From: Flavobacterium tiangeerense
Lineage (GTDB): Bacteria > Bacteroidota > Bacteroidia > Flavobacteriales > Flavobacteriaceae
DNA length: 64,000 bases
Direction of reading: 5' to 3'
NCBI RefSeq assembly: GCF_007830355.1
Contig: NZ_VLKO01000011.1
Span: 89,390-153,389 of the forward strand
Both the position numbers and the translations under genes were made by a program. Shown piece after piece: positions 16,398-25,937 of the stretch (positions are counted from its first letter, which is position 1; every line of letters begins with the position of its first letter). The notes beneath the pieces are model-generated. The model saw nothing but the letters and a program-made list of their open reading frames with translations. It was not told where the DNA came from and ran no database searches.

Positions 16398-17600
16398 ATG
16401 AATTTCGGAATTATAAAAGAAAGAAAAAACCCTGTAGATCGTAGAGTTATTTTTTCGCCAAATGCCATTAAACAAATTTTGACACAGTTTGAAGGTGTTT
16501 CGGTGCAGGTTGAAGCATCAGATTGTAGGGTTTTTTCGGATTCACAATATGAAAATTTAGGAATACCAGTTACAGAGGGTCTGAGTGATTGTGATTTCTT
16601 ATTTGGGGTTAAAGAAGTTCCTGTTGAAAATTTAATTTCAAACAAGTCCTATTTCTTTTTTTCTCATACCATAAAAAAGCAACCCTACAACAGAAAGTTA
16701 CTTCAAGCCGTTTTAGAAAAAAATATTGACTTATATGATTATGAAACCATTGTGGATGAATCAAATAAAAGGCTTATTGGTTTTGGTAGATATGCAGGAA
16801 TTGTAGGCGCTTACAACAGTATAAGAGCATTTGGACTTAAATTTGAACTTTTTAAATTGCCCAAGGCTGAAACACTATCCGGTAAAGAAGCTTTAATTTT
16901 ACAACTCAAAAGAGTAGTGCTACCACCTATTAAGTTTGTTGTTACAGGAACCGGTAAAGTAGGAAATGGGATCAAAGAGGTCTTAGATGCTATCAAAGTT
17001 AAAGAAATTTCAGTTGAGAATTATTTAACAAAAAATTACACCCAACCTGTTTACACCCAAATTGATGTATTAGATTATAATATTAGAAAAGATAAATCTA
17101 CAAACGATTTTAATGATTTTTATCAAAATCCACAACTTTATGAGTCCAATTTTGAGCGTTTTACAAAAGTTTCGGATATTTATATTGCAGGTCACTTTCA
17201 TGGAAATGATGCGCCAGTAATATTGTCTCGAGCTATGTTGCAATCAAATGAATGTAAAATAAAAATTGTTGGGGATGTATCTTGTGATGTAAATGGTCCT
17301 GTTGCTTGTACTCTTAGAGCATCAACTATTGAGGATCCATTGTACGGTTATTTACCTAGTGAGGATAGAGAGGTTGATTTTTTTCATCCTGCTGCAGTTG
17401 TAGTTATGGCAGTTGACAATTTACCATGTGAATTACCTAAAGATGCTAGTGAAGGGTTTGGCGAAATGTTTATAAGTCAAGTAATTCCTGCTTTTTTTAA
17501 TCAAGATAAAGATGGGATTTTACTAAGATCTAAAATTACCGAAAACGGAAAGTTAACAAAACGATTTAGTTACTTACAAGATTTTGTAGATGGTAAATAA
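16398..17600 (+). CDS. NAD(P)-dependent oxidoreductase, alanine/saccharopine dehydrogenase-like (400 aa)
   Basis: The N-terminal MNFGIIKERKNPVDRRVIF is typical of the alanine dehydrogenase/transhydrogenase N-terminal domain, including the KE-x8-RR pattern. A Rossmann nucleotide-binding region follows (KFVVTGTGKVGNGIKEVL, about 176-193). The second half (GDVSCDVNGPVACTLRAST, SEGFGEMF) resembles lysine-oxoglutarate reductase/saccharopine dehydrogenase-type enzymes. It should catalyse NAD(P)-linked oxidative deamination or the reverse on an amino acid or adduct. Whether the substrate is alanine, saccharopine or another is not resolvable here. It stands alone with its own promoter region. Confidence 0.75.
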   Translation: MNFGIIKERKNPVDRRVIFSPNAIKQILTQFEGVSVQVEASDCRVFSDSQYENLGIPVTEGLSDCDFLFGVKEVPVENLISNKSYFFFSHTIKKQPYNRKLLQAVLEKNIDLYDYETIVDESNKRLIGFGRYAGIVGAYNSIRAFGLKFELFKLPKAETLSGKEALILQLKRVVLPPIKFVVTGTGKVGNGIKEVLDAIKVKEISVENYLTKNYTQPVYTQIDVLDYNIRKDKSTNDFNDFYQNPQLYESNFERFTKVSDIYIAGHFHGNDAPVILSRAMLQSNECKIKIVGDVSCDVNGPVACTLRASTIEDPLYGYLPSEDREVDFFHPAAVVVMAVDNLPCELPKDASEGFGEMFISQVIPAFFNQDKDGILLRSKITENGKLTKRFSYLQDFVDGK

Positions 17601-17924
17601 TTTTTTAATCAAATAAAGATGAAAAACACTTAATTATTTTTTAAAGCAACAATATATAATTCATTTGTAAATAGAAAAAAAAACACAAGATATTGGAGAG
17701 CAAAATCAATATTTACACGATAATCAAAAAAAAATAAGCAAATCATAAATTCAAACTCTAAGTAAATATTTATCAATAGAAAAAAAATAAAAAAATAAAA
17801 AAAATATTTCTGGTATTGTTTTTGAAAATGAATTAAATAATCTAATTTGCTACACTTAATATAGTGTTAAATGTTAAAATTTGATATTTTAATAATTTTA
17901 TTAACCAAATACCGTACAGATTTC
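17601..17924. other. AT-rich intergenic region
   Basis: Very A-rich, with no gene, hairpin terminator or repeat recognised. A frame entering at 17871 is not used as the start of the next gene. Confidence 0.5.
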
Positions 17925-18989
17925 ATGAAAAAGAACTTTACTTTAGTATTAATTTTATCCTTCATTTTTGCTGGATATGCCCAAAAAGAACAAATCAAAG
18001 AGGCACAACTACAGTTTAAAAACGGTAATTCTCAAGGAGCATTATCTATTTTAAAAAAATCGCAATATTTAATAAATAACGCTATTGCCGATGATAAATC
18101 AGAGTTTTATAAACTAAAAGCTGAAATTTATAAGAGTTTAGCGGATCAAAAAATTGAACCAGCTGCAAACCTTTCTGCTGCAGTAGCGACCTATAAGGAA
18201 TTGATTGAGGAGGAAGACCGTATTGAAACCTATAAATACTCTGTAAAAGCCCGCGAAGCGATTAAGTTAATTAAAGATCAGGTTGAAGGTAGTGCTATTG
18301 CTGATTTAAAAGTAAACAACTATAGTGAAGGAGCAAAAAAAATGTATTCCTTGTATGAGATAGACAAAAAAGATACGCTTAACTTATATCTTTCGACTTC
18401 TTATTTTATGAAGGTAAATGATTATGAATCTGCCTTACGTAATTATAAAGAGTTAAATAAACTCAATTATACGGGTAGAGTTATGGAATATTATGCTGTT
18501 AATAAAAAGTCTAAAGTTGAAGAATTGTATTTATCAGTAGCCGATAGAGACTCAAATGTAAAAGCAGGAATAGCAGAAAATCCTAGAAATCTGATGGCCT
18601 ACTCTAAGAAAAGTGAAATTCTATTAAATATGGGTTATATTTATAGAGAAAAAAAAGATTTAGTTGCAGCCGAAAACTGTTACAAGCAGCTCATTACTTA
18701 TGATCCTAAATCAGTTGATGGGTATTTAGAACTTGCATATTTAAGTTTAGACAAGAAAAAAGTAATAAGCGAGCAAATGAGTGTATTAGGGACTTCAAAA
18801 GAAGAAATGCTTGCATATGATAATTTAAAAATTAAAATGGATGATATTGTAAAAGGCGCTATAAAGTATCTAGAAAAAGCTAATGCCTTACAGCCTAGTG
18901 ATAAAACAGTTTCTGATTTACTATTAAAATTATACCGATCTATGGATTTGATTGCAGAATATAATGCCTTAAAAGCTAAAACAAATTAA
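17925..18989 (+). CDS. Secreted TPR-repeat protein (354 aa)
   Basis: The start at 17925 gives MKKNFTLVLILSFIFAGYAQ, a good signal peptide; the upstream start at 17871 would bury it. The mature protein is alpha-helical with TPR-like pairs (ALSILKKSQYLINNA, NMGYIYREKKDLVAAENCYK, KYLEKANALQPSDKTV). TPR proteins of this sort act as scaffolds in the periplasm or envelope. No enzymatic domain is seen. A terminator follows 22 bases after the stop. Confidence 0.8.
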   Translation: MKKNFTLVLILSFIFAGYAQKEQIKEAQLQFKNGNSQGALSILKKSQYLINNAIADDKSEFYKLKAEIYKSLADQKIEPAANLSAAVATYKELIEEEDRIETYKYSVKAREAIKLIKDQVEGSAIADLKVNNYSEGAKKMYSLYEIDKKDTLNLYLSTSYFMKVNDYESALRNYKELNKLNYTGRVMEYYAVNKKSKVEELYLSVADRDSNVKAGIAENPRNLMAYSKKSEILLNMGYIYREKKDLVAAENCYKQLITYDPKSVDGYLELAYLSLDKKKVISEQMSVLGTSKEEMLAYDNLKIKMDDIVKGAIKYLEKANALQPSDKTVSDLLLKLYRSMDLIAEYNALKAKTN

Positions 18990-19010
18990 TAAATTCTAAC
19001 TAAATTTATA

Positions 19011-19039
19011 ACCCTGTAAACTACTTTACAGGGTTTTTT
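19011..19039 (+). terminator. Intrinsic terminator after TPR gene
   Basis: ACCCTGTAAA pairs with TTTACAGGGT around a 4-base loop, followed by TTTTTTG. It also lies at the end of convergent fumC. Confidence 0.9.
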
Positions 19040-19042
19040 GTA

Positions 19043-20425
19043 TTAGACCATATCAGTAGGTTTTACCCAATTATCAAAATCTTCTGGTGTGACATATCCA
19101 AGGCGCACTGCTTCGTATTTTAAAGTGGTACCATTTTTATGTGCAGTTTGAGCAATTTCTGCTGATTTGTAATATCCTATTTTAGGGTTCAAGGCAGTGA
19201 CTAACATTAATGAGTTGTCCAGTAGCTCTTTAATTCTAGTATGATTAGGTTCAATTCCTTGGGCACAATGAAGATCAAATGACAAGCATGCATCACCAAG
19301 AAGTCTAGCTGATTGTAAAAAATTTGATGCAATGAGCGGTTTAAATACATTTAATTCATAATGTCCTTGCATTCCACCCACAGTAATTGCAACATCATTT
19401 CCTATTACTTGTGCGCATACCATGGTCAATGCTTCACATTGCGTTGGATTTATTTTGCCAGGCATTATGGATGATCCAGGTTCATTTTCAGGAATGAAGA
19501 TTTCATTAATTCCAGATCTTGGTCCAGAGGAGAGCATGCGGATATCATTTACAATTTTATTTAGAGAAACGGCCAATTGTTTTAAAGCCCCATGACTCTC
19601 AATAATAGCATCATGAGCAGCTAAGGCTTCAAATTTATTTTCGGCAGTAATAAAAGGGTGTCCGGTAAACTCAGCAATGTAATGAGCAACTTTCACGGCA
19701 TATCCTTTTGGAGTGTTCAAACCTGTTCCTACAGCAGTCCCTCCGAGAGCTATTTCAGATAAATGCGGTAGCGAATTTTTTAAAGCTTTCAAACCATAAT
19801 TTAATTGAGCTACATATCCTGATATTTCCTGTCCTAGTGTTATAGGCGTTGCATCCATCATGTGAGTACGGCCTATTTTTACAATAGTATTAAATTCGAT
19901 AGCTTTTGTATGTAACGTATCTCTTAATTTTTCAATGCTAGGGATGGTAACTTCAGTTAGAACTTTATATCCAGCAATATGCATTGCTGTGGGAAAAGTA
20001 TCATTAGAGGATTGAGATTTATTAACGTCATCGTTTGCATTAATAAATTGATTTATACCTATTTTTAAACCTTTAATAAACTGCACTCTATTTGCAATTA
20101 CTTCATTTACATTCATGTTGCTTTGAGTTCCTGACCCAGTTTGCCAAATGACTAATGGAAATTGATCATCAAGCTTTCCCTCCAAAATTTCATTACAAAC
20201 CATTGCAATACAATCTCGTTTTTCTTCTGTTAGAATTTTTAAATCACAATTGGTGTATGCGGCTGCTTTTTTTAAGTACGCAAAACCATATATGATCTCT
20301 TTTGGCATAGAGGCTGCCTCTCCAATTTTGAAGTTATTTCTAGAACGTTCTGTTTGGGCTCCCCAATATTTATCTATTGGTACACGTACTTCGCCTAATG
20401 TATCTTTTTCTATTCTATACTTCAT
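19043..20425 (-). CDS. fumC: Class II fumarate hydratase
   Basis: The 460-residue length and sequence are typical of class II fumarase: [14 protein letters not shown] at the start, [17 protein letters not shown] (about 95-112), [19 protein letters not shown] (about 185-203) and the signature [16 protein letters not shown] (about 315-330). It converts fumarate and L-malate in the TCA cycle as an iron-free cytoplasmic tetramer. It is transcribed alone; the upstream region holds a 9-bp inverted repeat at 20481-20514 (GAATTACGA/TCGTAATTC) of unknown role. Confidence 0.96.
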   Translation of the reverse strand: MKYRIEKDTLGEVRVPIDKYWGAQTERSRNNFKIGEAASMPKEIIYGFAYLKKAAAYTNCDLKILTEEKRDCIAMVCNEILEGKLDDQFPLVIWQTGSGTQSNMNVNEVIANRVQFIKGLKIGINQFINANDDVNKSQSSNDTFPTAMHIAGYKVLTEVTIPSIEKLRDTLHTKAIEFNTIVKIGRTHMMDATPITLGQEISGYVAQLNYGLKALKNSLPHLSEIALGGTAVGTGLNTPKGYAVKVAHYIAEFTGHPFITAENKFEALAAHDAIIESHGALKQLAVSLNKIVNDIRMLSSGPRSGINEIFIPENEPGSSIMPGKINPTQCEALTMVCAQVIGNDVAITVGGMQGHYELNVFKPLIASNFLQSARLLGDACLSFDLHCAQGIEPNHTRIKELLDNSLMLVTALNPKIGYYKSAEIAQTAHKNGTTLKYEAVRLGYVTPEDFDNWVKPTDMV

Positions 20426-20573
20426 TTTAAATGGCTTTATTAATGGATGGAAATGGTTGCTCTTTCATATTATTTTTTTGGAATTACGATTTGCTCTACA
20501 GATTTTCGTAATTCTGTAATTTAAGAATAATTATTATTATGACAAGGACATACTTAGTTTTTGTGTTTTTTTA

Positions 20574-20604
20574 TTGCTACCAAAAATAATTAGAGTTATA
20601 TTTG
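20574..20604 (+). promoter_or_regulatory. Bacteroidota-type promoter TTG-N20-TATATTTG
   Basis: TTG at 20574-20576 and TATATTTG at 20597-20604 match the -33/-7 consensus, 27 bases before the small membrane protein start. Confidence 0.65.
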
Positions 20605-20630
20605 TACCTACATTCAAAATTCCGGAAAAC

Positions 20631-20801
20631 ATGTTTGAATTTTCACAGTATTTAGGCTTTTTACTTTTCTTAACCATCCTAACAATGGGATTTTGGTTAA
20701 TGTTTTTTCTAGTTGGTTTCGTATCCTATTGGGTAGGTGGAGCAAGTTGGGAAGCATACAAAGAGAAGAAAGCAAAAAAGAAGCAAGAACAATCTGTTTA
20801 A
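20631..20801 (+). CDS. Small membrane protein (56 aa)
   Basis: The start at 20631 (MFEFSQYLGFLLFL) is chosen because it follows a good promoter; a start at 20574 would lie inside it. It has one long hydrophobic region, probably two short helices (residues 8-40, LTILTMGFWLMFFLVGF), and a Lys/Glu-rich cytoplasmic tail (AYKEKKAKKKQEQSV). No family is recognised. It has its own promoter and terminator, so it is expressed independently. Confidence 0.7.
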   Translation: MFEFSQYLGFLLFLTILTMGFWLMFFLVGFVSYWVGGASWEAYKEKKAKKKQEQSV

Positions 20802-20816
20802 GCTTTTTAGTTTTAT

Positions 20817-20851
20817 AAAAGAACTCATTTTTATGAGTTCTTTTTTTTTTT
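20817..20851 (+). terminator. Intrinsic terminator after small membrane protein gene
   Basis: GAACTCAT pairs with ATGAGTTC across a 4-base loop, followed by eleven T. Confidence 0.9.
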
Positions 20852-20863
20852 GTTATAATGCAT

Positions 20864-20898
20864 AAAAAAAGGACTCATGAAAATGAGTCCTTTTTTTT
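20864..20898 (-). terminator. Intrinsic terminator after TonB-receptor gene
   Basis: GGACTCAT (20871-20878) pairs with ATGAGTCC (20883-20890) with A-runs and T-runs on either side; on the minus strand it directly follows the stop region of the receptor gene. Confidence 0.85.
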
Positions 20899-23353
20899 AT
20901 CCTTGATAATCTCCTTCGTTATCATTTTGCATTTTACGAGTTGGTTTTTCTCTTTCGTTTTTAGGTTTGTTGAAGCGATAGGTAAATGATACGTTTATCT
21001 GTCTTACTCTCCACTGCATTTCACCATAAGAATTTGCAAATTGAGGTAGGTAAGTTTCCATGATTCTTTTTCTAGAATTAAAAACATCGCTTACGTTAAA
21101 TGAAAGTGTTCCTTTATCTTTCATTATATCTTTACTAAAAGCTAAGTTTGCTGCAAATACTCCTAAGCTTTTTCCTTGTGCATTTGCTTGAGGACCATTA
21201 TATGTTGCATTTGTTTGCCAATCAATTTTGTAAGGTAAAGTTATTTTTGAGGTAATTCTAGTGAACCAAGAAGTAGCAATATTATTAAAATCTTGTGTTA
21301 CTTTTTCGTTTCTAAAATTAGTATACTCATATATTCCTTGAGTTTCATTTCTAAAGAAATTAAAATTACCATTCAATTTCCACCATTTGTATGGAGAATA
21401 ATTAAGTGTAAATTCAAAACCTGCTCTGTATTCTGTGGCTAAATTAATAGGTGAGCTAACAGTAATAGGTATTCCATTTACGAAGTCTCCTGATTCTCTT
21501 CTAGCAAATTGAAACACATCAGTTGTTTTATTTACGTACAAAGAAGTATTGAAGGTTAATTTTTCCCATCTTCTAATGTATCCAAAATCTAGTGCATCAG
21601 TAAATGCCGGATCTAAATCTGGATTACCTACAAAAATGTTAATGTTGCTTGATAAGTTGCTAAACGGATTTAACAAACGTCCTCTTGGCCTTTGTATTCT
21701 TCGGCTATAACTTACTGATGCACTACTTGCATCTGATAATTCGTAGGTAAAGAAAGCGCTTGGGAAAAAGTTGTTGTACTTTTTAGTGTTAAAGTCGTTT
21801 GTAGCTAGTTGATTGATGTTGATGTTTGAATCTTCAAAACGCAATCCAAAAAGAGCTGAAAATTTATTTACTTTGACACCATATTGTGTGTATAAAGCAT
21901 TTACTTTCTCTTTGTATTCTAATTTGTTTGTAAAATTGTTATTTACTACACCATCATTATCAACTCTGTAATCAGTAAGTAATTCTGAGAAATCGCCACG
22001 ATATCCAGCTTCAAATTGACTTGATTTGCCAAAAGGAAGTACATAATCTAATTGTAATAAATTTCGATTTTGAGATTGATTATTAAGTGTATTATCGAAT
22101 TTTGTTCTATTAGAGTTGGTTGCAGTATCAGTAATTAACGCATCATTAAACTCATCACTTGTAGAAAAGGAACCATCAAGAGTTAATTTGTGTCCGTCTT
22201 TTTTGAATTTCTTTGTATAGTTTGTTGCAAATTCAACATTTTCACTATCGCTGTTTTCTAGGTTGATACGTGTTCTTCTGTAATCAAAACTACGATCAGC
22301 TCTAATATAATCTTGAAAAACGTTGTCAATATTGTTTCCGTTACTTTTTCTGTAATTAAAGCTGTTTGTCCATGTAGCAGTTTCAGAAACAAACCATTCC
22401 ATACCAAAATTACTATTATAGCCTTTATTGAATCTATCATTTTCACGAGATTCATTTACAGAATTAGTAATTTCATTATTATCATTTAAATAATCAGTAT
22501 TGGTAAAAGCGTTTCCAGGATTACTACGATCATTATAACCTTGAGTAGTAAAAAGATTAAAGTTTTTTGATTTGTAGTTTAAGGTACCACTCAATCCATA
22601 ATTTTCAGGATAACCAGTAGACGCAATTATAGTTCCGTTTAATCCTTGGTTTTTTCCTTTTTTAAGAATAATGTTTAGTAAACCTCCACCGCCTTCGGCA
22701 TCATATCTAGCTGATGGATTGGTAATAACTTCTACTTTTTCAATTGCATCAGCTGGAATTAATCGTAATGCTTCAGATATGTTAATAGCATTTGAAGGTC
22801 TACCGTCAATTAAAACTCTTACGTTGTCATTTCCTCGTAAACTTACATTTCCTTCAACATCTACTGATACTGACGGTATGTTATCTAATACATCGCTTAC
22901 GGTTCCACCTTTAACCATAAGGTCACTTCCAACGTTGTAAACTTTTTTGTCTAATTTGATTTCAACGGTAGTTTTCTCAGCTCTTACAATTACTTCATTT
23001 AATTGTGCCGCATCTTCTTCTAAGCCTATAACTCCAAGATTAGTACTTTTTGTTAAGTTTTTTTGTTTGATGTCATTTCCTTTAAAAGAGATAAACTCAA
23101 TTTTGATATCATACGTACCTGGTTTCACTTCAACATCAAAATCTCCAGTTGCATTACTAATTCCACCTGCTACGGGTTTTGGATTATTTGGTAATGAAAA
23201 AGTGATGGTTGCATACTCTAGCGGTTGTTTGCTTATTTTTTCGATAACTTTTCCAGTTATTTTAATTTTAGGAACACCTCCACCTGGTTGTGCAAATCCT
23301 ACTATTGCTATTAAAAAAAAGGCAAGAATTAAAAAAGGTTTAATTAATTTCAT
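20897..23353 (-). CDS. TonB-dependent outer membrane receptor with carboxypeptidase-like N-domain (818 aa)
   Basis: A signal peptide at residues 1-21 (MKLIKPFLILAFFLIAIVGFA) is followed by a carboxypeptidase-regulatory-like beta-sandwich (about 28-115, KIKITGKVIEKISKQPLEYA). Next comes a plug domain (about 125-230; VSDVLDNIPSVSVD, SLRGNDNVRVLIDGRPSN, NPSARYDAEGGGGLLNI), and the rest is a large beta barrel ending NVSFTYRFNKP. This is the 'outer membrane beta-barrel family' type of Bacteroidota receptor. Its ligand is unknown, and no SusD-like partner or regulator is adjacent. The tail after the barrel (KPKNEREKPTRKMQNDNEGD) is charged. Confidence 0.92.
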   Translation of the reverse strand: MKLIKPFLILAFFLIAIVGFAQPGGGVPKIKITGKVIEKISKQPLEYATITFSLPNNPKPVAGGISNATGDFDVEVKPGTYDIKIEFISFKGNDIKQKNLTKSTNLGVIGLEEDAAQLNEVIVRAEKTTVEIKLDKKVYNVGSDLMVKGGTVSDVLDNIPSVSVDVEGNVSLRGNDNVRVLIDGRPSNAINISEALRLIPADAIEKVEVITNPSARYDAEGGGGLLNIILKKGKNQGLNGTIIASTGYPENYGLSGTLNYKSKNFNLFTTQGYNDRSNPGNAFTNTDYLNDNNEITNSVNESRENDRFNKGYNSNFGMEWFVSETATWTNSFNYRKSNGNNIDNVFQDYIRADRSFDYRRTRINLENSDSENVEFATNYTKKFKKDGHKLTLDGSFSTSDEFNDALITDTATNSNRTKFDNTLNNQSQNRNLLQLDYVLPFGKSSQFEAGYRGDFSELLTDYRVDNDGVVNNNFTNKLEYKEKVNALYTQYGVKVNKFSALFGLRFEDSNININQLATNDFNTKKYNNFFPSAFFTYELSDASSASVSYSRRIQRPRGRLLNPFSNLSSNINIFVGNPDLDPAFTDALDFGYIRRWEKLTFNTSLYVNKTTDVFQFARRESGDFVNGIPITVSSPINLATEYRAGFEFTLNYSPYKWWKLNGNFNFFRNETQGIYEYTNFRNEKVTQDFNNIATSWFTRITSKITLPYKIDWQTNATYNGPQANAQGKSLGVFAANLAFSKDIMKDKGTLSFNVSDVFNSRKRIMETYLPQFANSYGEMQWRVRQINVSFTYRFNKPKNEREKPTRKMQNDNEGDYQG

Positions 23354-23444
23354 TATTTATTACTTTAGTTTTTTCATTAGACGCAAAAACCTTGAATTAG
23401 TTTAATAGGACAAATCACAAATAAATGTTAAGACTAAGATTTAT

Positions 23445-23789
23445 CTATTTCAAAAAGTTCTCTACTGATTCAGAATCTCTTCCTATTATTGCTTTTTCAC
23501 CATCAATTACAATTGGTCTTTGCATTAATATTGGATTTTCGGCAATAATTTTTAATACTTCTTGGTCATTCAGGTTTATGTTTTTATAGTTTTCTATCCA
23601 AATTTTTTCTTTGATGCGCACTAAATCTATAGGTTTTATGTTTAGTTTGCTAACAATAGTTGTTAATTCATCAATCGATAGGGGGTGAACCAAGTAAAGT
23701 TTAATTTCAAACTCCTTATTGCTCGTTTCGATTTGTGCTAAACATGCTCTTGATTTCCCGCAACGAGGATTGTGATAAATTTGAATCAT
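23445..23789 (-). CDS. ArsC-family arsenate reductase-like protein (114 aa)
   Basis: The start at 23789 (MIQIYHNPRCGKS) is preferred over 23819. The fold is thioredoxin-like, with the catalytic Cys10 in PRCGKSR and the ArsC-family end QRPIVIDGEKAIIGRD (about 88-103, containing the RP pair). Glutaredoxin-dependent arsenate reductases of this family use one Cys plus glutathione/glutaredoxin; many chromosomal members are Spx/YffB-like with unproven arsenate activity. No ars operon is adjacent, so the physiological role is open. Confidence 0.85.
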   Translation of the reverse strand: MIQIYHNPRCGKSRACLAQIETSNKEFEIKLYLVHPLSIDELTTIVSKLNIKPIDLVRIKEKIWIENYKNINLNDQEVLKIIAENPILMQRPIVIDGEKAIIGRDSESVENFLK

Positions 23790-23868
23790 TTTTTTTGATT
23801 TAAGATTATGATGTAACAAAAATAGTATTTGTTAAACTAATAATATGAAAACATAATTTCAAAAAAAT

Positions 23869-24789
23869 ATGTACATAGCCCAAGGTTTTAAGTCAGGAAA
23901 TACTTTTTGGAAATACATTCAAGGGTCGGTTTTACTAATTCTTGCTTCTATGGTTGGGCAGTTGTTTTTTGCAGCAGTTGTTGTTATAGACTCTTTGACT
24001 ACTGGGAAACAGTTTCAACCAGTAGGATTGAATATGATGGCGTACTTTGATTCTAATACTACATTGTTTTTTTTATTGTCAAACTTTGTGTTTGTGCTGG
24101 CTGCTCTTTTTTTTATTGTGAAATTGTTACATCATCAAACTATACTTTCGGTGACTACTTCTAGAAAAAAAGTAGATTGGAACCGGGTACTGACTGCTTT
24201 TGGGATTTGGTCCCTTTTTACTATTGGATCAACGCTCATCATGTATTTTGCAAATCCTACTAGTTTTGAGGTTAATTTTAAACCCATTCCTTTTTTAATT
24301 TTAGCACTGATTGGTATCATAATGATTCCTTTACAAACAAGTGCCGAAGAATATATATTTAGAGGTTATTTAATGCAGGGTTTTGCGGTTTTAGCTCGAA
24401 ATAAATGGTTTCCATTAGTAATGACTTCATTAATTTTTGGCGGTTTACATTTTTTTAATCCCGAAGTAGAAAAAATGGGTCCAATAATTATGGTGTTTTA
24501 TATAGGAACCGGTTTGTTTTTAGGTATTTTGACACTCATGGATGAAGGAATGGAACTTGCCCTTGGTTTTCATGCAGCTAATAATACAATTGGTGCCTTA
24601 TTGATAACATCTGATTGGACTGCCTTTCAAACGAATTCTATTTTAAAGGATGTCTCAATCCCATCCGCTGGAATTGATGTCATTTTACCAGTTTTTCTTA
24701 TTTATCCAATACTTTTGTTTATCTTTAGTAAGAAATACCAATGGACCAATTGGAAAGAAAAATTGACCGGTAGGATTCCATCGGTTTAG
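23869..24789 (+). CDS. CPBP-family intramembrane glutamic protease (306 aa)
   Basis: It is a polytopic membrane protein with about seven to eight hydrophobic segments. CPBP/Rce1-like motifs are present: EEYIFRG (160-166, catalytic Glu pair and Arg), FGGLHFFNP (190-198, His194) and FHAANN later on. Family members cleave membrane-embedded substrates or prenylated-like tails; bacterial substrates are mostly unknown. It lies 26 bases upstream of the menE-like gene, possibly co-transcribed. Confidence 0.88.
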   Translation: MYIAQGFKSGNTFWKYIQGSVLLILASMVGQLFFAAVVVIDSLTTGKQFQPVGLNMMAYFDSNTTLFFLLSNFVFVLAALFFIVKLLHHQTILSVTTSRKKVDWNRVLTAFGIWSLFTIGSTLIMYFANPTSFEVNFKPIPFLILALIGIIMIPLQTSAEEYIFRGYLMQGFAVLARNKWFPLVMTSLIFGGLHFFNPEVEKMGPIIMVFYIGTGLFLGILTLMDEGMELALGFHAANNTIGALLITSDWTAFQTNSILKDVSIPSAGIDVILPVFLIYPILLFIFSKKYQWTNWKEKLTGRIPSV

Positions 24790-24815
24790 ATTATAATTTT
24801 GTAAATATCACAATC

Positions 24816-25865
24816 ATGACCACTACCGTTACCTATCAAAACGTACATAATTTGTTTAAATTAAATGGTTTTCACCTTGATCGTGATGATTTATGCAGAG
24901 TTGCGTATAGTTTTATCAAAGAAGGCGAGGCGTATGAAAAAGCTGTAGGAGATTTTCTTTTAGATTGGTTTGATTCTAAACCTTATCTCATGCTCAATAC
25001 ATCTGGAACTACTGGAAAGCCAAAACTCATTCGTATGGAGAAACAAGCCATGGTAAACTCGGCTTTAGCCACTGGAGATTTTTTCGATTTGAAACCAGGA
25101 GACAGCGCTTTACACTGTTTATCAACCCAATTTATAGCGGGAAAAATGATGTTAGTACGCGGTTTTATATTAGGTTTAGACCTTGATTTTGTTGCTCCAA
25201 GTACAGAACCTTTAGTTCGTAATTCAAAGAAATATGATTTTGTAGCTATGGTTCCTCTGCAAGCTCAAAATTCACTAAAGGCATTGCATAATGTAAAGAA
25301 AATGATTGTTGGTGGTGCAAAAATGGACAAGGTTCTTGAAAATGAGTTGTCAAAAGTGACAACAAAAGTGTATGAAACCTATGGCATGACAGAAACTATT
25401 ACTCATATAGCTGCTAAAAAAGTTGGTGAGGATTTCTTTTCGGTGTTGCCCAATATTAAAATCTCCCGAGATGACCGAAATTGCTTGGTGATTGATGCAC
25501 CTTTAATTTCTAATGAATCGATTGTTACGAATGATTTGGTAGAAATTAATGATGACAATCAATTTGTTTTCTTAGGTAGAGTTGATAATGTAATAAATAG
25601 TGGCGGAATAAAATTGATTCCTGAAAAAATTGAACAAAAACTATCAGATAAAATAAAGGAAAGATTTTTTGTCTCCAGTATTAAAGATCCTGAACTTGGA
25701 GAAAAGCTAATTTTAGTTATCGAAGGAGAAAATCAGTTGTTGCCCAATGATTTTTTTGATGGTTTAGACAAATATGAAAAACCTAAAGCTGTTTTTTATG
25801 TTCCTAAATTTAAAGAAACAGATAATGGTAAATTAAAACGAGCTGAAATTGTAAATAGCTTATAA
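24816..25865 (+). CDS. menE: O-succinylbenzoate-CoA ligase-like AMP-binding enzyme
   Basis: A 349-residue AMP-forming ligase, short as in Bacteroidota MenE. The P-loop TSGTTGKPKLIRME (about 60-73), YETYGMTETITH (about 188-199) and the C-terminal hinge FLGRVDNVINSGGIKL (about 252-267) are all visible. MenE activates o-succinylbenzoate for menaquinone synthesis in the cytoplasm. The other men genes are not in the window, so the substrate rests on length and family resemblance. A strong bidirectional terminator follows. Confidence 0.75.
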   Translation: MTTTVTYQNVHNLFKLNGFHLDRDDLCRVAYSFIKEGEAYEKAVGDFLLDWFDSKPYLMLNTSGTTGKPKLIRMEKQAMVNSALATGDFFDLKPGDSALHCLSTQFIAGKMMLVRGFILGLDLDFVAPSTEPLVRNSKKYDFVAMVPLQAQNSLKALHNVKKMIVGGAKMDKVLENELSKVTTKVYETYGMTETITHIAAKKVGEDFFSVLPNIKISRDDRNCLVIDAPLISNESIVTNDLVEINDDNQFVFLGRVDNVINSGGIKLIPEKIEQKLSDKIKERFFVSSIKDPELGEKLILVIEGENQLLPNDFFDGLDKYEKPKAVFYVPKFKETDNGKLKRAEIVNSL

Positions 25866-25882
25866 TGAAGTTTTCCTAAATT

Positions 25883-25919
25883 AAAAAGCATCCCGAAATA
25901 TACTTTCGGGATGCTTTTT
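25883..25919. terminator. Bidirectional intrinsic terminator
   Basis: AAAAAGCATCCCGAAA pairs perfectly with 25904-25919 around TATAC, with T-runs in both directions. It serves the convergent menE-like and acyl-CoA carboxylase genes. Confidence 0.92.
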
Positions 25920-25937
25920 TTATAATTGGTAAGAATG

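Noticed and set aside
22671..23405. Plus-strand frames opposite the TonB receptor, and similar antisense frames over lpxD, prfB, the oxidase and the hybrid kinase
   Set aside because: They are shadows of strongly supported genes, without family resemblance or start signals.
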